This document shows positions 21,877 to 32,939 of a stretch of DNA of 64,000 nt, piece after piece. Source of the stretch: an uncultured Chlorobiaceae bacterium (GTDB taxonomy: Bacteria; Bacteroidota; Chlorobiia; Chlorobiales; Chlorobiaceae); the NCBI GenBank assembly GCA_903939765.1, contig CAJAIK010000115.1, positions 137,977-201,976 of the forward strand. The letters run 5' to 3'. Below the pieces are notes generated by a model, which saw only the letters and a list, made by a program, of their open reading frames with translations, searched no databases and was not told the origin of the DNA. The translations under genes were made by a program, and so were the position numbers. Within the stretch, counting starts at the first letter, position 1. Each line of letters begins with the position of its first letter.

Positions 21877-22547
21877 CCAGTGATGAAGTTGTTGTCTGGC
21901 ACTATGGTTTTCTGAAGCTCAATCTGACCATTCTTACAACATGGGGTTTGATGCTCACTCTCGTGGGAGGTTCCGCGCTTATGACCAGAAAACTGTCAGG
22001 CAGCATCCATATCCCGAGATGGCAGAGTTTTCTTGAAATTCTTGTAACCTTTTTTCTTCAGCAATTTGAAGAGGCGGGACTACCGAAACCCGCGAGATAT
22101 CTTCCTTATCTTGCGACACTCTTTCTTTTTATTGCAATGGCCAACTTGTGCACGGTCATCCCGGGGTATGAACCTCCAACGGGTTCGCTCTCAACGACGG
22201 CTGCTCTTGCTCTCTCTGCCTTTATTGCGGTGCCGTTCTACGGCATTCGTGAACGGGGTCTGGGCAATTACTTGCAATCTTATCTGAAGCCAACGGTTAT
22301 CATGCTTCCCTTCAATATTATCAGTGAGTTCTCCAGAACTCTGGCCCTTGCTGTCCGTTTATTCGGCAATATGATGAGCGGTTCCATGATTCTGGCCATC
22401 CTCCTGACCATTGCTCCCCTTGTATTCCCGCTCCTTATGAGCATCCTTGGACTGTTAACCGGCATGGTTCAGGCCTATATATTCAGCATTCTGGCTACGG
22501 TCTATATAGCAGCGGCGACAAGGAGAGAGGATGAAGAAACTGTTTAA
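21867..22547 (+). CDS. atpB: N-ATPase subunit a
   Basis: FSRTLALAVRLFGNMMSGSMILAILLTIAP, conserved a-subunit Arg region. Confidence 0.95.
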   Translation: MHLTSDEVVVWHYGFLKLNLTILTTWGLMLTLVGGSALMTRKLSGSIHIPRWQSFLEILVTFFLQQFEEAGLPKPARYLPYLATLFLFIAMANLCTVIPGYEPPTGSLSTTAALALSAFIAVPFYGIRERGLGNYLQSYLKPTVIMLPFNIISEFSRTLALAVRLFGNMMSGSMILAILLTIAPLVFPLLMSILGLLTGMVQAYIFSILATVYIAAATRREDEETV

Positions 22548-22565
22548 CATCAAACGGGAGACCCT

Positions 22566-22847
22566 ATGGACATTCTGAGTATTATTGCTGTAGCATCTAT
22601 CATTACCGCCGGGCTCACCACCGGCATCGGATGTATAGCTCCTGCACTCGGTGAAGGCAGGGCTGTTGCTGCGGCATTGACATCGCTGGCCCAACAGCCG
22701 GATGCCTCTGCTACAATAACCCGGACACTGTTTGTCGGGCTTGCCATGATTGAATCAGTGGCGATATACTGTCTGGTGATTTCGATGATTCTGATTTTTG
22801 CCAATCCTTTCTGGAATCATGTGATTGCTCATGCTGGAGGACACTGA
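22566..22847 (+). CDS. atpE: N-ATPase subunit c
   Basis: 93 aa two-helix proteolipid; APALGEGRAVAAALTSLAQQP and FVGLAMIESVAIYCLVISMILIFANPF. Confidence 0.95.
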   Translation: MDILSIIAVASIITAGLTTGIGCIAPALGEGRAVAAALTSLAQQPDASATITRTLFVGLAMIESVAIYCLVISMILIFANPFWNHVIAHAGGH

Positions 22848-22850
22848 ACC

Positions 22851-23660
22851 ATGCTGATCGACTGGTTTACCTTGATTGCTCAACTCGTCAATTTTTTGAT
22901 TCTTGCCTGGTTGCTCAAACGTTTTCTCTATCAGCCGATAGTGACGGCCCTTGATGCGCGGGAGAAAAAAATTGCCTCTGAACTGCAACATGCTGCATTG
23001 GTTGAGAATGAAGCGAAACAGAGTATGTCGGAATGGAAACAAAAAAATGACGATCTCGAAAAACAGCGGATGCTCCTTATGCAGCAGGCCGCCAAGGAAG
23101 CTGATGACAAGAAAGCCAAACTTTTCATTGATGCCAGAAAAGAATCCGAAAACCTGCGCGCCAGACTTGAGGAATCGTTACACAATGAACAGAAAAATCT
23201 CCAGCAGGAAATTATCGGCCGTATCAGTACCGAAGTATTCTCTATTGCGAAAAAAGTTTTGACCGAACTTGCCGATGTTACTCTTGAGGATTGTATGGTA
23301 AAAGTATTCTGTGAACGTCTGCGGAAAACCGAAAAGGCTGATATTGAGGTAATGAGAGGATTGTTTCATCAAAGCAACCATCCTCCGATTATCCGAAGTG
23401 CATTCAGTCTGACGCCGGAACAATGCGACAGCGTGAATAAAACAGTTATCGATCTCTTTTCAATTGATGCCAAGATATCGTTTGAAACCGATACCAACAT
23501 GATCAGCGGGCTCGAATTGAGCATGAATGGTCACAGCATCAAATGGAATATCCAGGCATATATCGATGCCCTTCAACTGACAGTAGAAGTTGCCCTTGAA
23601 GGTGACAAGAAAGAAAAAGAACATGTTCATGATAAACAACCCGCTCAACACAGCCCTTGA
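22851..23660 (+). CDS. atpF: N-ATPase subunit b with delta-like C-terminal extension
   Basis: N-terminal TM ([25 protein letters not shown]) plus long coiled coil; C-term [21 protein letters not shown]...[28 protein letters not shown]. Confidence 0.9.
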   Translation: MLIDWFTLIAQLVNFLILAWLLKRFLYQPIVTALDAREKKIASELQHAALVENEAKQSMSEWKQKNDDLEKQRMLLMQQAAKEADDKKAKLFIDARKESENLRARLEESLHNEQKNLQQEIIGRISTEVFSIAKKVLTELADVTLEDCMVKVFCERLRKTEKADIEVMRGLFHQSNHPPIIRSAFSLTPEQCDSVNKTVIDLFSIDAKISFETDTNMISGLELSMNGHSIKWNIQAYIDALQLTVEVALEGDKKEKEHVHDKQPAQHSP

Positions 23661-25161
23661 TAATGCTCTGAGCACTATCCGGAAATCAACGAAATTGTAT
23701 TCAGCCGGTTTGAAACCAGTTGAATCCGGTGTCATTACTACCGTTTTGAACGGAATTGCCAAGATCAGCGGCCTTCCAGGAGTTGAGTTTGATGAGCTGG
23801 TTAAATTACCCAAAGACATTTATGGAATAGCGTTTAACATCGATCCTGATGAAATCGGAGTCGTTCTCCTGGGAGATTACTCAAAACTCCAGGCGGGCGA
23901 CAAGGCTGAAAGAACAGGGCGGGTTATGGATGTGCCTGTTGGCGAAGCCCTGATAGGCCGGGTTATCGATCCTCTTGGCAGGCCACTCGATGGCCGGGGC
24001 CCTGTACACTGTTCCGTGCGCCTCCCTATTGAACGGATGGCTCCCAATATAATGGATCGAGCTCCGGTAACTGAGCCGCTTCAGACGGGAATAATGGTTA
24101 TTGATGCCTTGATCCCTGTCGGGAGGGGACAGCGTGAGCTGATTCTCGGAGACCGGCAGACCGGCAAGAGCGCTGTTGCCATATCGACCATACTTAATCA
24201 ACGGGGAAAGCATGTTCTCTGTGTCTACTGCGCTATCGGTCAGAGAGCCTCTGCTGTTGCAAAAGTCGTTGCAGAGCTTCGTGAAAAAGGTGCGATGGAG
24301 TACACCATCGTTTTGGTTACCGAAGGCAACGATCCATCTGGTCTCCAATATATCGCCCCCTATGCGGCGACAAGTATGGCTGAGTATTTTATGGAACGGG
24401 GAGACGATGTGCTCATTGTGTATGATGATCTGACCAATCATGCCGGTGCATACAGGGAACTTTCACTTCTCCTGAAAAGAGCTCCGGGAAGAGAAGCTTT
24501 TCCTGGAGATATTTTTTACCTCCACTCACGTCTTCTTGAACGATCAACGCATTTACGGGATGAACTGGGAGGTGGTTCGCTGACCGCATTGCCGATCATT
24601 GAAACCCAGGCACAGAACATTTCAGCCTACATTCCGACGAATCTGATTTCAATCACCGATGGGCAACTCTATCTTTCACCTGCTCTTTTCGAACTTGGAA
24701 TACTCCCTGCAGTTGATATCGCCAAATCCGTTTCACGGGTAGGCGGAAAAGCACAGCTTACGGCATACCGTTCCGTAACCAGCAGTCTCAAGCTTGATTA
24801 TGTGCAATTCGAGGAGCTGGAAAGTTTTTCCCGTTTCGGAATGAGACTTGATGAAGCGAGCAGAAAAATCATCAACCATGGTGAACGCATTCGCGAGTGC
24901 TTCAAACAGGATGAGTTTTTTTTGCTTTCGGTCACGGAACAGCTCATGGTGCTGCTTGCCCTGGCTGAGGGCTATTTCGATACAATAGAGCTTAAGGATG
25001 TGCATCGTGCAATGATGCAGGTAAGCAAGTCAATCCTTGAGCTTGCAAATGCTGATCTCGTCGAGAGAATAGTTGAAAACAAAAAACTTTCAACCCCGGA
25101 CCACAACGCCATGTTACAGGTCGCAAATTTGGTCATGCAACATTTCCGGGATAAACAATGA
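23623..25161 (+). CDS. atpA: N-ATPase alpha subunit (start 23623 or 23629)
   Basis: [61 protein letters not shown]. Confidence 0.95.
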   Translation: MFMINNPLNTALDNALSTIRKSTKLYSAGLKPVESGVITTVLNGIAKISGLPGVEFDELVKLPKDIYGIAFNIDPDEIGVVLLGDYSKLQAGDKAERTGRVMDVPVGEALIGRVIDPLGRPLDGRGPVHCSVRLPIERMAPNIMDRAPVTEPLQTGIMVIDALIPVGRGQRELILGDRQTGKSAVAISTILNQRGKHVLCVYCAIGQRASAVAKVVAELREKGAMEYTIVLVTEGNDPSGLQYIAPYAATSMAEYFMERGDDVLIVYDDLTNHAGAYRELSLLLKRAPGREAFPGDIFYLHSRLLERSTHLRDELGGGSLTALPIIETQAQNISAYIPTNLISITDGQLYLSPALFELGILPAVDIAKSVSRVGGKAQLTAYRSVTSSLKLDYVQFEELESFSRFGMRLDEASRKIINHGERIRECFKQDEFFLLSVTEQLMVLLALAEGYFDTIELKDVHRAMMQVSKSILELANADLVERIVENKKLSTPDHNAMLQVANLVMQHFRDKQ

Positions 25162-26039
25162 TTGACACCATCGAGGCCTTTCATCAGAAAATCGGAAAAG
25201 CCAAAACACTTGGCTCGGTTGTTCATACCATGAAAATGTTGGCTGCCTCGAATATCCGGCAATACGAGGAGGCAATCCGGGCCCTGGAGGCTTATTATCA
25301 TACCATCGAACTGGCTCTTTCAGCCTGCCTGCCCGGCCTGAACAGTCACTATTCACCTGTCGTAAAATCCGAAAAGAAAACGCTACTGACTGTGTCTATC
25401 GTGTTTGGCTCCGATCAGGGCCTTGTTGGCTCTTTTAATGATCAGCTTGCAGATGTTGTAACCCATAAGCTTGAGGAGTTATCAGGTAAAAGCATGATCC
25501 TTGCTGTCGGCGAACGAATTCAGTTCCGATTAACAGATGCTGGTTATCAACAGGAAGAACTCTTTACTGTTCCGGGTTCCGTCAATGCTATCGGGCCTCT
25601 GGTTGGTAAACTGTTGGCGGCAGTTGAAAAAATTCGTGAAAAAGAGGCGATGATCCAGCTTTACCTGTTCTATAACAGCCCTGAAAGCGGGGAGATCTAT
25701 CACTCTCTTTCGAAGCGTTTACTTCCGTTTGACGAATCCTGGGAGCGGGAAATCCGCAATACAGCCTGGCCGACAAAGGCTCGTCCAGAGATGCTGAGCG
25801 GTTCGGATAATGTTCGATGGGCTCTCGTCAGAGAATATCTTTTTGTTTCACTTTTCAGGGCCTGTGCAGAATCATTGGCAAGCGAAAACGCAAGTAGATT
25901 ATCGGCTATGCAACGGGCAGAAAAAAATATTGACGACATGCTCGAAGAACTTGCCAGGCGTTATAATAACCAACGTCAGTCAGGAATGGATGAAGAGCTG
26001 TTTGATGTGGTCGCAGGCTTTAATGCAATGAATGATTGA
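25158..26039 (+). CDS. atpG: N-ATPase gamma subunit
   Basis: N-term [40 protein letters not shown] overlap with atpA. Confidence 0.9.
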   Translation: MIDTIEAFHQKIGKAKTLGSVVHTMKMLAASNIRQYEEAIRALEAYYHTIELALSACLPGLNSHYSPVVKSEKKTLLTVSIVFGSDQGLVGSFNDQLADVVTHKLEELSGKSMILAVGERIQFRLTDAGYQQEELFTVPGSVNAIGPLVGKLLAAVEKIREKEAMIQLYLFYNSPESGEIYHSLSKRLLPFDESWEREIRNTAWPTKARPEMLSGSDNVRWALVREYLFVSLFRACAESLASENASRLSAMQRAEKNIDDMLEELARRYNNQRQSGMDEELFDVVAGFNAMND

Positions 26040-26133
26040 AGATTGTTCAGGAGTACTGAGCGCGCAACATTGCCGAGAAATATGATCACATCACAGAAAC
26101 TGGTATACAGGCAATCATGCAGCACATGGACGC

Positions 26134-26220
26134 TTATTGTCTTTTAACATCAAAAAAAGCCCTGCCTTCATTCAAGTCAGTAACAGCTTCTTCCAGAATA
26201 AAAACATCCTTGACCTTCAT
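26134..26220 (-). pseudogene. Truncated RelE/ParE-like toxin remnant (28 codons)
   Basis: Starts in ATGA overlap with antitoxin: MKVKDVFILEEAVTDLNEGRAFFDVKRQ*, matching only the N-terminal start of RelE/ParE toxins. Confidence 0.65.
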
Positions 26221-26423
26221 GGTGGACGACTCTTTTTAAGCTCCGAAAGTGAGATGAATTTTGCAGTACCTGTTGCAATATCCTCTTTTCTTTCCTGAAG
26301 AATATGTTCGTGCCACTGGGGAGTTTCGATGTCATCATGCTCATAACAGAAACTGTCCCAAAGTACCTCCATGACCTGGAGTCGTGCAGAGGTGCTCATT
26401 TTTTTTATTTCCGCAATATCCAT
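26217..26423 (-). CDS. Addiction-module antitoxin (TIGR02574-like)
   Basis: SARLQVMEVLWDSFCYEHDDIETPQWHEHILQERKEDIATGTAKFISLSELKKS. Confidence 0.8.
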   Translation of the reverse strand: MDIAEIKKMSTSARLQVMEVLWDSFCYEHDDIETPQWHEHILQERKEDIATGTAKFISLSELKKSRPP

Positions 26424-26622
26424 CTGTTTTTCTCCTTTGCCTCAATGAAAAAAAACAAAAAACACTGACCACAATGAGAGGATTGTAATCAACCATTCCG
26501 AGCCTTCAACTCCTGACAATACAAATAGACACGAAACGACAGGGCTGGAGGAAAAGTTTCAATACAGAAACGTCCCCTCCAACCTGCCATCTCGTTGTCA
26601 ATTGTCCACTATCAACTGCAAA

Positions 26623-28428
26623 TTATTTTTTCGGCAGAGCGATTTGCAAATGCAGCTCCTTGAGCTGAACAGGCGTCACTTCTGAAGGTGAGCCCATCAT
26701 GAGATCCTGAGCCTGCTGGTTCATCGGGAAGGCTATGACTTCCCGGATGTTCTGCTCGTCGCAAAGGATCATAACGAGGCGGTCAAGGCCGGGAGCGATG
26801 CCTCCGTGCGGTGGTGCACCAAGCTTGAAGGCTTCGATCATGTGGCCAAAACGGGCGTCAACCTCTTCTTTTTCGTATCCGGCAATACCGAAGGCCTTGT
26901 ACATGATCTCCGGTTTGTGGTTGCGGATAGCGCCGCTTGAAAGTTCAATGCCGTTGCAGACAATGTCGTACTGGTAGGCGAGAATATCGAGAGGCGACAT
27001 GGTTTCGAGCGCCTCCATCTCTCCCTGCGGCATGGAGAAGGGGTTGTGTGAAAAGTCAATCTTTTTGGCCTCCTCGTTGTACTCAAACATCGGGAAATCG
27101 ACAATCCAGCAGAAAGAGAGTTCATCTTTATCGAGCGTAAAGAGATCGCCGAAGTATGTTCTCATCCCGCCCATGATCTTGCAAGTCGCGGCCCACTTCC
27201 CTGCTCCAAAAAAGACGACGTCGCCAGTCTCAAGAGCAAGGTGACTTTTGAGTGTTGAGAGATCGGCTTCGGAGAGAAACTTGACTACCGGCCCTTTTGG
27301 CCCCTCTTCCTTGAACTGGATATAGGCAAGACCGCCTGAACCGATCTCTTTGGCCCGTTTTTCGGCCTTGTCATAAAAAAGCCTCGATTCATTGCCGCGC
27401 CCCTTGACAACAAGCGCCTTGACGCAGGAGCCCTCTACGGTGCTGTTTGCAAAAACCTTGAAGGCTGAACCAACAAAGAGCGGGGTGACATCGCTGATTT
27501 CGAGCGGAATCCGCAGATCGGGTTTGTCGGTGCCGAACCGGTTCATCACCTCTTTATAGCTGATCCTCGGGAAGGGGAACTGGGTGATGCGCTTGTGCGA
27601 CATGGTGCTGGTGAGGTGCTCAATCATCCCTTCAAGAATGGCAAAGAGATCGTCCTGCTCAATGAAGGCCATCTCCATATCAAGCTGATAGAACTCGCCC
27701 GGGCTGCGATCGGCACGGGCATCTTCATCGCGGAAACAGGGGGCTATCTGGAAGTAACGAGGAAAGCCCGATACCATCAAAAGCTGCTTGAACTGCTGGG
27801 GCGCCTGGGGCAGAGCGTAGAACTTACCCGGATGGAGGCGGCTTGGAACCAGGAAGTCGCGTGCGCCCTCGGGTGAGCTGGAGGTAAGTATCGGAGTTTG
27901 TATTTCGATAAAATCCTGCTCTTCGAGGTAGCGGCGCACGGCTGCGGTGAGGCGGCTGCGAAAAATGATATTTTCATGAATTTTTTCGCGGCGCAGGTCG
28001 ATAAAGCGGTATTTCAGGCGCAGCTCTTCAGAGGTCTGCACTTCGTCGGCCACCGGAAAGGGCAGTGTTTGCGCATTGCTCTCAACCGAGATTTGGCTGA
28101 CAACCACCTCAATTTCACCTGATGCCAGTCGGGGGTTGATGGCGCCCGGAGCGCGGAGTACAACAACGCCCTCAATGCAGATAACTGATTCGAGATGCAG
28201 TTGCTCTGCTTTTGCAAAGAGCTCCTGCTGCTCAGGCTGGATCACAAGCTGGCTGATACCGGTATGATCTCTCAGATCAATAAAAATCAGCCCACCGTGA
28301 TCCCGTTTTCTGTGAACCCAGCCGGCCAGCCTGACAGAGCCATGCTCACGCTCCGGACTCAAGAATCCGCAATAATCAGAGCGGAACCGGTTTTTCAGAA
28401 TTTGCGTGCTCTCTGCAGCTTTTGTCAT
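26623..28428 (-). CDS. aspS: Aspartyl-tRNA synthetase (bacterial type, GAD domain)
   Basis: [70 protein letters not shown]. Confidence 0.97.
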   Translation of the reverse strand: MTKAAESTQILKNRFRSDYCGFLSPEREHGSVRLAGWVHRKRDHGGLIFIDLRDHTGISQLVIQPEQQELFAKAEQLHLESVICIEGVVVLRAPGAINPRLASGEIEVVVSQISVESNAQTLPFPVADEVQTSEELRLKYRFIDLRREKIHENIIFRSRLTAAVRRYLEEQDFIEIQTPILTSSSPEGARDFLVPSRLHPGKFYALPQAPQQFKQLLMVSGFPRYFQIAPCFRDEDARADRSPGEFYQLDMEMAFIEQDDLFAILEGMIEHLTSTMSHKRITQFPFPRISYKEVMNRFGTDKPDLRIPLEISDVTPLFVGSAFKVFANSTVEGSCVKALVVKGRGNESRLFYDKAEKRAKEIGSGGLAYIQFKEEGPKGPVVKFLSEADLSTLKSHLALETGDVVFFGAGKWAATCKIMGGMRTYFGDLFTLDKDELSFCWIVDFPMFEYNEEAKKIDFSHNPFSMPQGEMEALETMSPLDILAYQYDIVCNGIELSSGAIRNHKPEIMYKAFGIAGYEKEEVDARFGHMIEAFKLGAPPHGGIAPGLDRLVMILCDEQNIREVIAFPMNQQAQDLMMGSPSEVTPVQLKELHLQIALPKK

Positions 28429-28532
28429 AATATTCCTGTCGTCCTTTGTATAGAGAAGTTGAAAAAACTTAAAAGCATGAATATGAAGAATATTTCCTCA
28501 TTTATAAAACCCGGTGGCCCCGAAACCATCAC

Positions 28533-30301
28533 TCAATAGACCAGTTCCCCTCCAAACTCGGTAACAAGAAAGCGAATGACCTCATTGTGTTGTGAAAGCT
28601 CCTGAAAAATAGTAAAGACCGTCTTCTCTCTGGTACAGGCATCTTTTTCTGCATCATAAGAAATACGGATCTGGAGCGGGAGGGCATAAAACGCTGAAAT
28701 TTCCTGCTGAAGTTCTGAGCGCTCCTGCTGAAGCTCCTCGTAGGAAAACTTTCGGCAACAGGCAATGTCAAGCACTCCGCCGGGAGTGCAGGCAACAAGT
28801 TCGCATGATTGCAGGTGCGTTGCCATCAGATTTTTAGGCTTTTTGGCCATATACTCAAGAAACTGGTGCCATTCAACCTTGAGCAAGGCAAGATCAGCCA
28901 AGGGCTCAGCACCTTCGTGATGCACCGTTTCGGATAAACTCTTGGGAAGCATCTGCGGCAATGCTGAGTTTGAGGCAAAACTTGAGAGTTTTTTCTGCCA
29001 CGAACCAAGATCAAACTCCCCTTTTTCAGAGGGCTTTGCGGCTGGTGCAGGTGTGGATGATTCAGAAATTGGTGCAGCAGGAACGGGTTCCTTTTTCAGA
29101 GGCTTGTCAGGTGCTTTTTTTTTTGAGCCTGCAGTTGAGGTTGCGCTTCCGCCGCAATGGCTGCCAACGGCACGGCGTGCACAATGTCAATCAATTTCAG
29201 CAGCGCAAGCTCAAAACGAAACTGGTATTCAAACTGGAACTTCAACTCTTTCTGAGTCAGCAGAAGAAAGTCAACCATCTGCATGAGGGCAGAAGGGGAG
29301 AAATTGGCCGCGTCACGCTGGTAGCGCTCACGGATTGCATCAGGTCGCTCAACCAGACGGGTGGAGGAGAGATTCTGTACTACAAGAAAATTCCTCAAAT
29401 GCTCAATCAATTTTTCAAGAAAATCCTGTTCGTCATATCCATTCCTGATCACAAACTGCGCAACGTCAAGCATTTTTGATGCACTGCGCTCCGCGACGGC
29501 ATCCGTAACCTCAAAAAGATGGTCATCATCGATATAGTTCAGCAATTCAGAGACGCCAAGGTAACTGATGCTTCCCGTATGATCGTTCTCGGCTGAAAAT
29601 GCAATAACCTGGTCAAGAATACTCTGTGCATCACGCATGGAGCCCTGCGCCTTTCGCCCGATAAGCTGCAAGGCGTCGGGGTCAACCTTGATCTGCTCAG
29701 CATCACAGATAAGCTGCAGTTGCTTCTGCATCTCTTCAAGCGGAATACGTTTGAAGTTGAAACGCTGGCAGCGGGAGGCAATGGTTGCTGGAATCTTGTG
29801 TAGTTCGGTAGTGGCAAAAATGAAAATTGCGTGGGGCGGCGGCTCCTCAAGGGTTTTCAGAAATGCGTTGAATGCGGCAATGGAGAGCATGTGTACCTCA
29901 TCAATAATATAGACGCGGTAGATTCCCTTCTGCGGCCCGTAGCGCACATTTTCACGCAAGGTGCGGATATCATCGACACTGTTGTTGGATGCGGCATCAA
30001 ACTCCGCAATATTCATGCTGGTGCCGGCATCAAAGTCCAGGCAGCTCTCGCACTCTCCGCAAGGTTCGGTCACCTGCTGGAGGTACTCGGCATCCTCCAT
30101 CATCTTCTGGCAGTTCAGCGCTTTGGCAAAAACCCTTGCTGCGGTTGTCTTGCCAACGCCGCGCAATCCCGAAAAAATATAACCATGCCCGACCCGGCCC
30201 ATGCGCAGTGAATTCTGTATGGTACGGGTAACATGTTCCTGTGCGGTAATGTCGGCAAATTTTGCCGGTCTGTACTTCCGGGCTATAACCTGATAACTCA
30301 T
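28533..30301 (-). CDS. dnaX: DNA polymerase III tau/gamma subunit; the two parts (29096..30301 in frame 0, 28533..29114 in -1 frame) join at an A10 slippery tract
   Basis: MSYQVIARKYRPAKFADITAQEHV...GLRGVGKTTAARVFAKALNC; frame 0 ends QAQKKKHLTSL* at 29096; -1 frame reads APDKPLKKEPVPAAPISES... without stops to 28533. Confidence 0.9.
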
Positions 30302-31572
30302 TCTTGTGATTTATTAATATCCTCTAACAAGGGTGCAAGGGGTCGATCCATGCTGCTTTTAAGGCAATCCGTGACTCCCCTGTTGATCGTTTCCAAATGT
30401 ACGCTATTCGCTTCTGAAATCAGCGAACCGTTTTCATCACTCCAAAACCCGGATGGAATGATTGCATAAAGATCGTAAAGAGTCAGGACATAGAGATCAC
30501 GACTTACGGCAAGGTCACCATTTACAGTCAGATGAACCAGTTCGTTCAGCAGAAGGATATCGACAATTTTCCGTAAACCGGAAGGAGTCGGGCCGTGAAC
30601 AACCTTCAGAATTTTCTTCATGTTCATGGCATTGCCGCTCTTTTGGCCACTCCAGATATGAGCCAATACTGAAAGAATTTCGGGCATTCCACGCATGGGG
30701 TTGAAGGGCTCGGCAACCGTATCTTCAGGTTTAAGGGCTCCGAGACAAAAAACAAATTCTGCACCCGTCAGCACCACAATCCAGCCAAGATAGATCCAGA
30801 AAAAAAGCATCGGGATAACCGATAACGCACCGTAAATATGCTGAAACGTCGCAATATGAGTGATATAGAAGGCAAACCACCTCTTGGAAAGTTCGAAGAG
30901 CACGGCAGCAAGCAGCGCACCGGAAAAGGCATGAACAAACCTGACCCGACGGTTTGGAACAAGCATGTAAAGCAGAAAAAAGGCAACAATCGAGTTGATG
31001 ACTGGAAAGAGAGAAAGAAAACTGGGTTTCATTTCAAGCAAGGGTCCTGCCGTAAAGATCATATACCAGACATAGGAACTTGCGGCAAGGCTGCTTCCAA
31101 TAAGCACAGGCCCGAGAGTCAGTACCGTCCAGTAGAGGGTAAAACCCTGCAAAGCCTTGCGGGGAGCATGAACCTCCCAAATTTCATTGAGCGTATGATC
31201 GACCGTTGAGATGAGAAAGAGTGCAATGATAAAAAGAAAAACGCCACCAAGAATCGGCACACTGGAGGTCTTTCCGATAAAATCGGTCAGATAGTTATTA
31301 AGCACCATCCCTGCGCCCGGCATGAAATTCTGGACAAGAAAATCCTCAATCGAGCGTTTAAAAGGTGCAAAGACCACAAACACATTGAGAATTGAGAGGA
31401 TGATGGCAAGGATCGGCACTATCGAGAGGAGTGTCTGAAAAGCAAGAGAGCCGGCACCAAGAAAAATCCTGTCGTGAATAAAATTTTTCCAGAAAAAAGG
31501 GCCAAAAGCGCGCAGATAGTGCGCAGCTTCAGCATGGAAGGCCTGTTTCGATGTTCTCACTCTTCTTTCCAT
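30298..31572 (-). CDS. YihY/BrkB family membrane protein
   Basis: DRIFLGAGSLAFQTLLSIVPILAIILS; VRFVHAFSGALLAAVLFELSKRWFAFYI. Confidence 0.9.
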   Translation of the reverse strand: MERRVRTSKQAFHAEAAHYLRAFGPFFWKNFIHDRIFLGAGSLAFQTLLSIVPILAIILSILNVFVVFAPFKRSIEDFLVQNFMPGAGMVLNNYLTDFIGKTSSVPILGGVFLFIIALFLISTVDHTLNEIWEVHAPRKALQGFTLYWTVLTLGPVLIGSSLAASSYVWYMIFTAGPLLEMKPSFLSLFPVINSIVAFFLLYMLVPNRRVRFVHAFSGALLAAVLFELSKRWFAFYITHIATFQHIYGALSVIPMLFFWIYLGWIVVLTGAEFVFCLGALKPEDTVAEPFNPMRGMPEILSVLAHIWSGQKSGNAMNMKKILKVVHGPTPSGLRKIVDILLLNELVHLTVNGDLAVSRDLYVLTLYDLYAIIPSGFWSDENGSLISEANSVHLETINRGVTDCLKSSMDRPLAPLLEDINKSQE

Positions 31573-31644
31573 CCTCTCTTCCTTTTGTTCTCAAACCACT
31601 CTATGCAGCAAAAGAATGTTCCGGATACCCAACTTCTTTATCCT

Positions 31645-32901
31645 TCACAGGGGTGCGCTCGCGACCGATCTTACCCTGGTCATCAGCAGCAGGCCGATCG
31701 TAAAAAACAGCAACAGAGAGGCGAGCGCCACTTTCTGGCTTCCAGCCTGCGCCGAAACAAACCCGAACACAAGAGGACCAACCACAGCCGAAGCTTTACC
31801 GAAAGTTCCGTCATAAAAACCAAAAAACTCGGCAACATGTTCCTTGGGAGTCAGTCGGGTCATCATGGATCGCGATGCGGCCTGCGATGAACCCATTGAC
31901 AAGCCGGCAAGCATTCCTGTATAGAAAAAAAGCTCCTTGCTGTCGGCAAAAATAGCCGCTATAACAACAACAAACCAGATTAAAAGGGTAATGACAATCG
32001 TTTTTTTGGGCCCGATTTTATCGGTCACAACGCCGAAAATTACCGAACCGGCAATGGCCGTCGTCTGAACCAGCATAAAAAAACCAATCAGCTCTCCGGT
32101 CGTAAAGCCAAGGCTGTTTTGGGCATAGATCGAAGAAAATGCTATAACCGTCAAGATGGCGTCATTGTAAAAAAAGTAGGCAAGAAGAAAACGGGCCAGA
32201 TCGGGATAACTCATGATATGCTGAACCGTATACTTCACCTCCCTGATGGAGTTGCTGAGTGCCGCAAACGAGATCGCCGGTCGCTCCTCTTTTTTTTCAT
32301 CCCGCAGCACAAGAAAAAGCGGAGCAGCAAAGAGTGCAAAAAACAGTGCGGCCACCAGAAAGCTCATTTGCACGTTCGGCATGTTCGAAAAAACAATCCC
32401 TTTACTGAGCAATGGCTTCACAAGCAGCAGGATGGAAAGTGCTCCAAGGTAACCCATGGCAAAACCATAGCCGGAAAGTCTGCCGACACTTTTAGCGGAA
32501 GCAAGCTCCTTGAGATAGGCGTCATAAAAAACAAGCCCACCCTCAAAGCCCATGTTAGCCAGAATAAAAAGGAGCACCGCAACCACGGCCATTCCCGGAC
32601 CCGAAAAGGAGAGCAAGGCTGTAGCAACAACCGAGGTGATGGTAAACACGAAAAGAAAGCGTTTCCGTTTGCCCGAATAATCGGCCGCAGCTCCAAGAAC
32701 CGGCGATATGAGAGCGACAAGCAGCATGGAGAGGCTGATACTCAAGCCCCACAAGGCGTCGCCCGAAGGCTCACCTTTGCAGATAACATTTTTGAAGAAA
32801 AGGGGAAAGACAAAGGTGACCATCATCACGCTGAAGGAAGTGTTGGCAAAATCAAAAAGCAGCCAGGAGAACACTTTAAATTTCTGCGTCACAATAGACA
32901 T
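31645..32901 (-). CDS. MFS transporter (UMF1/Atg22-like)
   Basis: SWLLFDFANTSFSVMMVTFVFPLFF; FYDAYLKELASAKSVGRLSGYGFAMGYLG. Confidence 0.85.
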   Translation of the reverse strand: MSIVTQKFKVFSWLLFDFANTSFSVMMVTFVFPLFFKNVICKGEPSGDALWGLSISLSMLLVALISPVLGAAADYSGKRKRFLFVFTITSVVATALLSFSGPGMAVVAVLLFILANMGFEGGLVFYDAYLKELASAKSVGRLSGYGFAMGYLGALSILLLVKPLLSKGIVFSNMPNVQMSFLVAALFFALFAAPLFLVLRDEKKEERPAISFAALSNSIREVKYTVQHIMSYPDLARFLLAYFFYNDAILTVIAFSSIYAQNSLGFTTGELIGFFMLVQTTAIAGSVIFGVVTDKIGPKKTIVITLLIWFVVVIAAIFADSKELFFYTGMLAGLSMGSSQAASRSMMTRLTPKEHVAEFFGFYDGTFGKASAVVGPLVFGFVSAQAGSQKVALASLLLFFTIGLLLMTRVRSVASAPL

Positions 32902-32939
32902 TCCATGTTTAACTTGTGCGTGGTTCCTGCATAGAGCGG

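Noticed and set aside
32119-32934. 271-aa + strand ORF opposite the MFS transporter
   Set aside because: Lys/His-rich shadow of a hydrophobic membrane protein gene; not a plausible protein.
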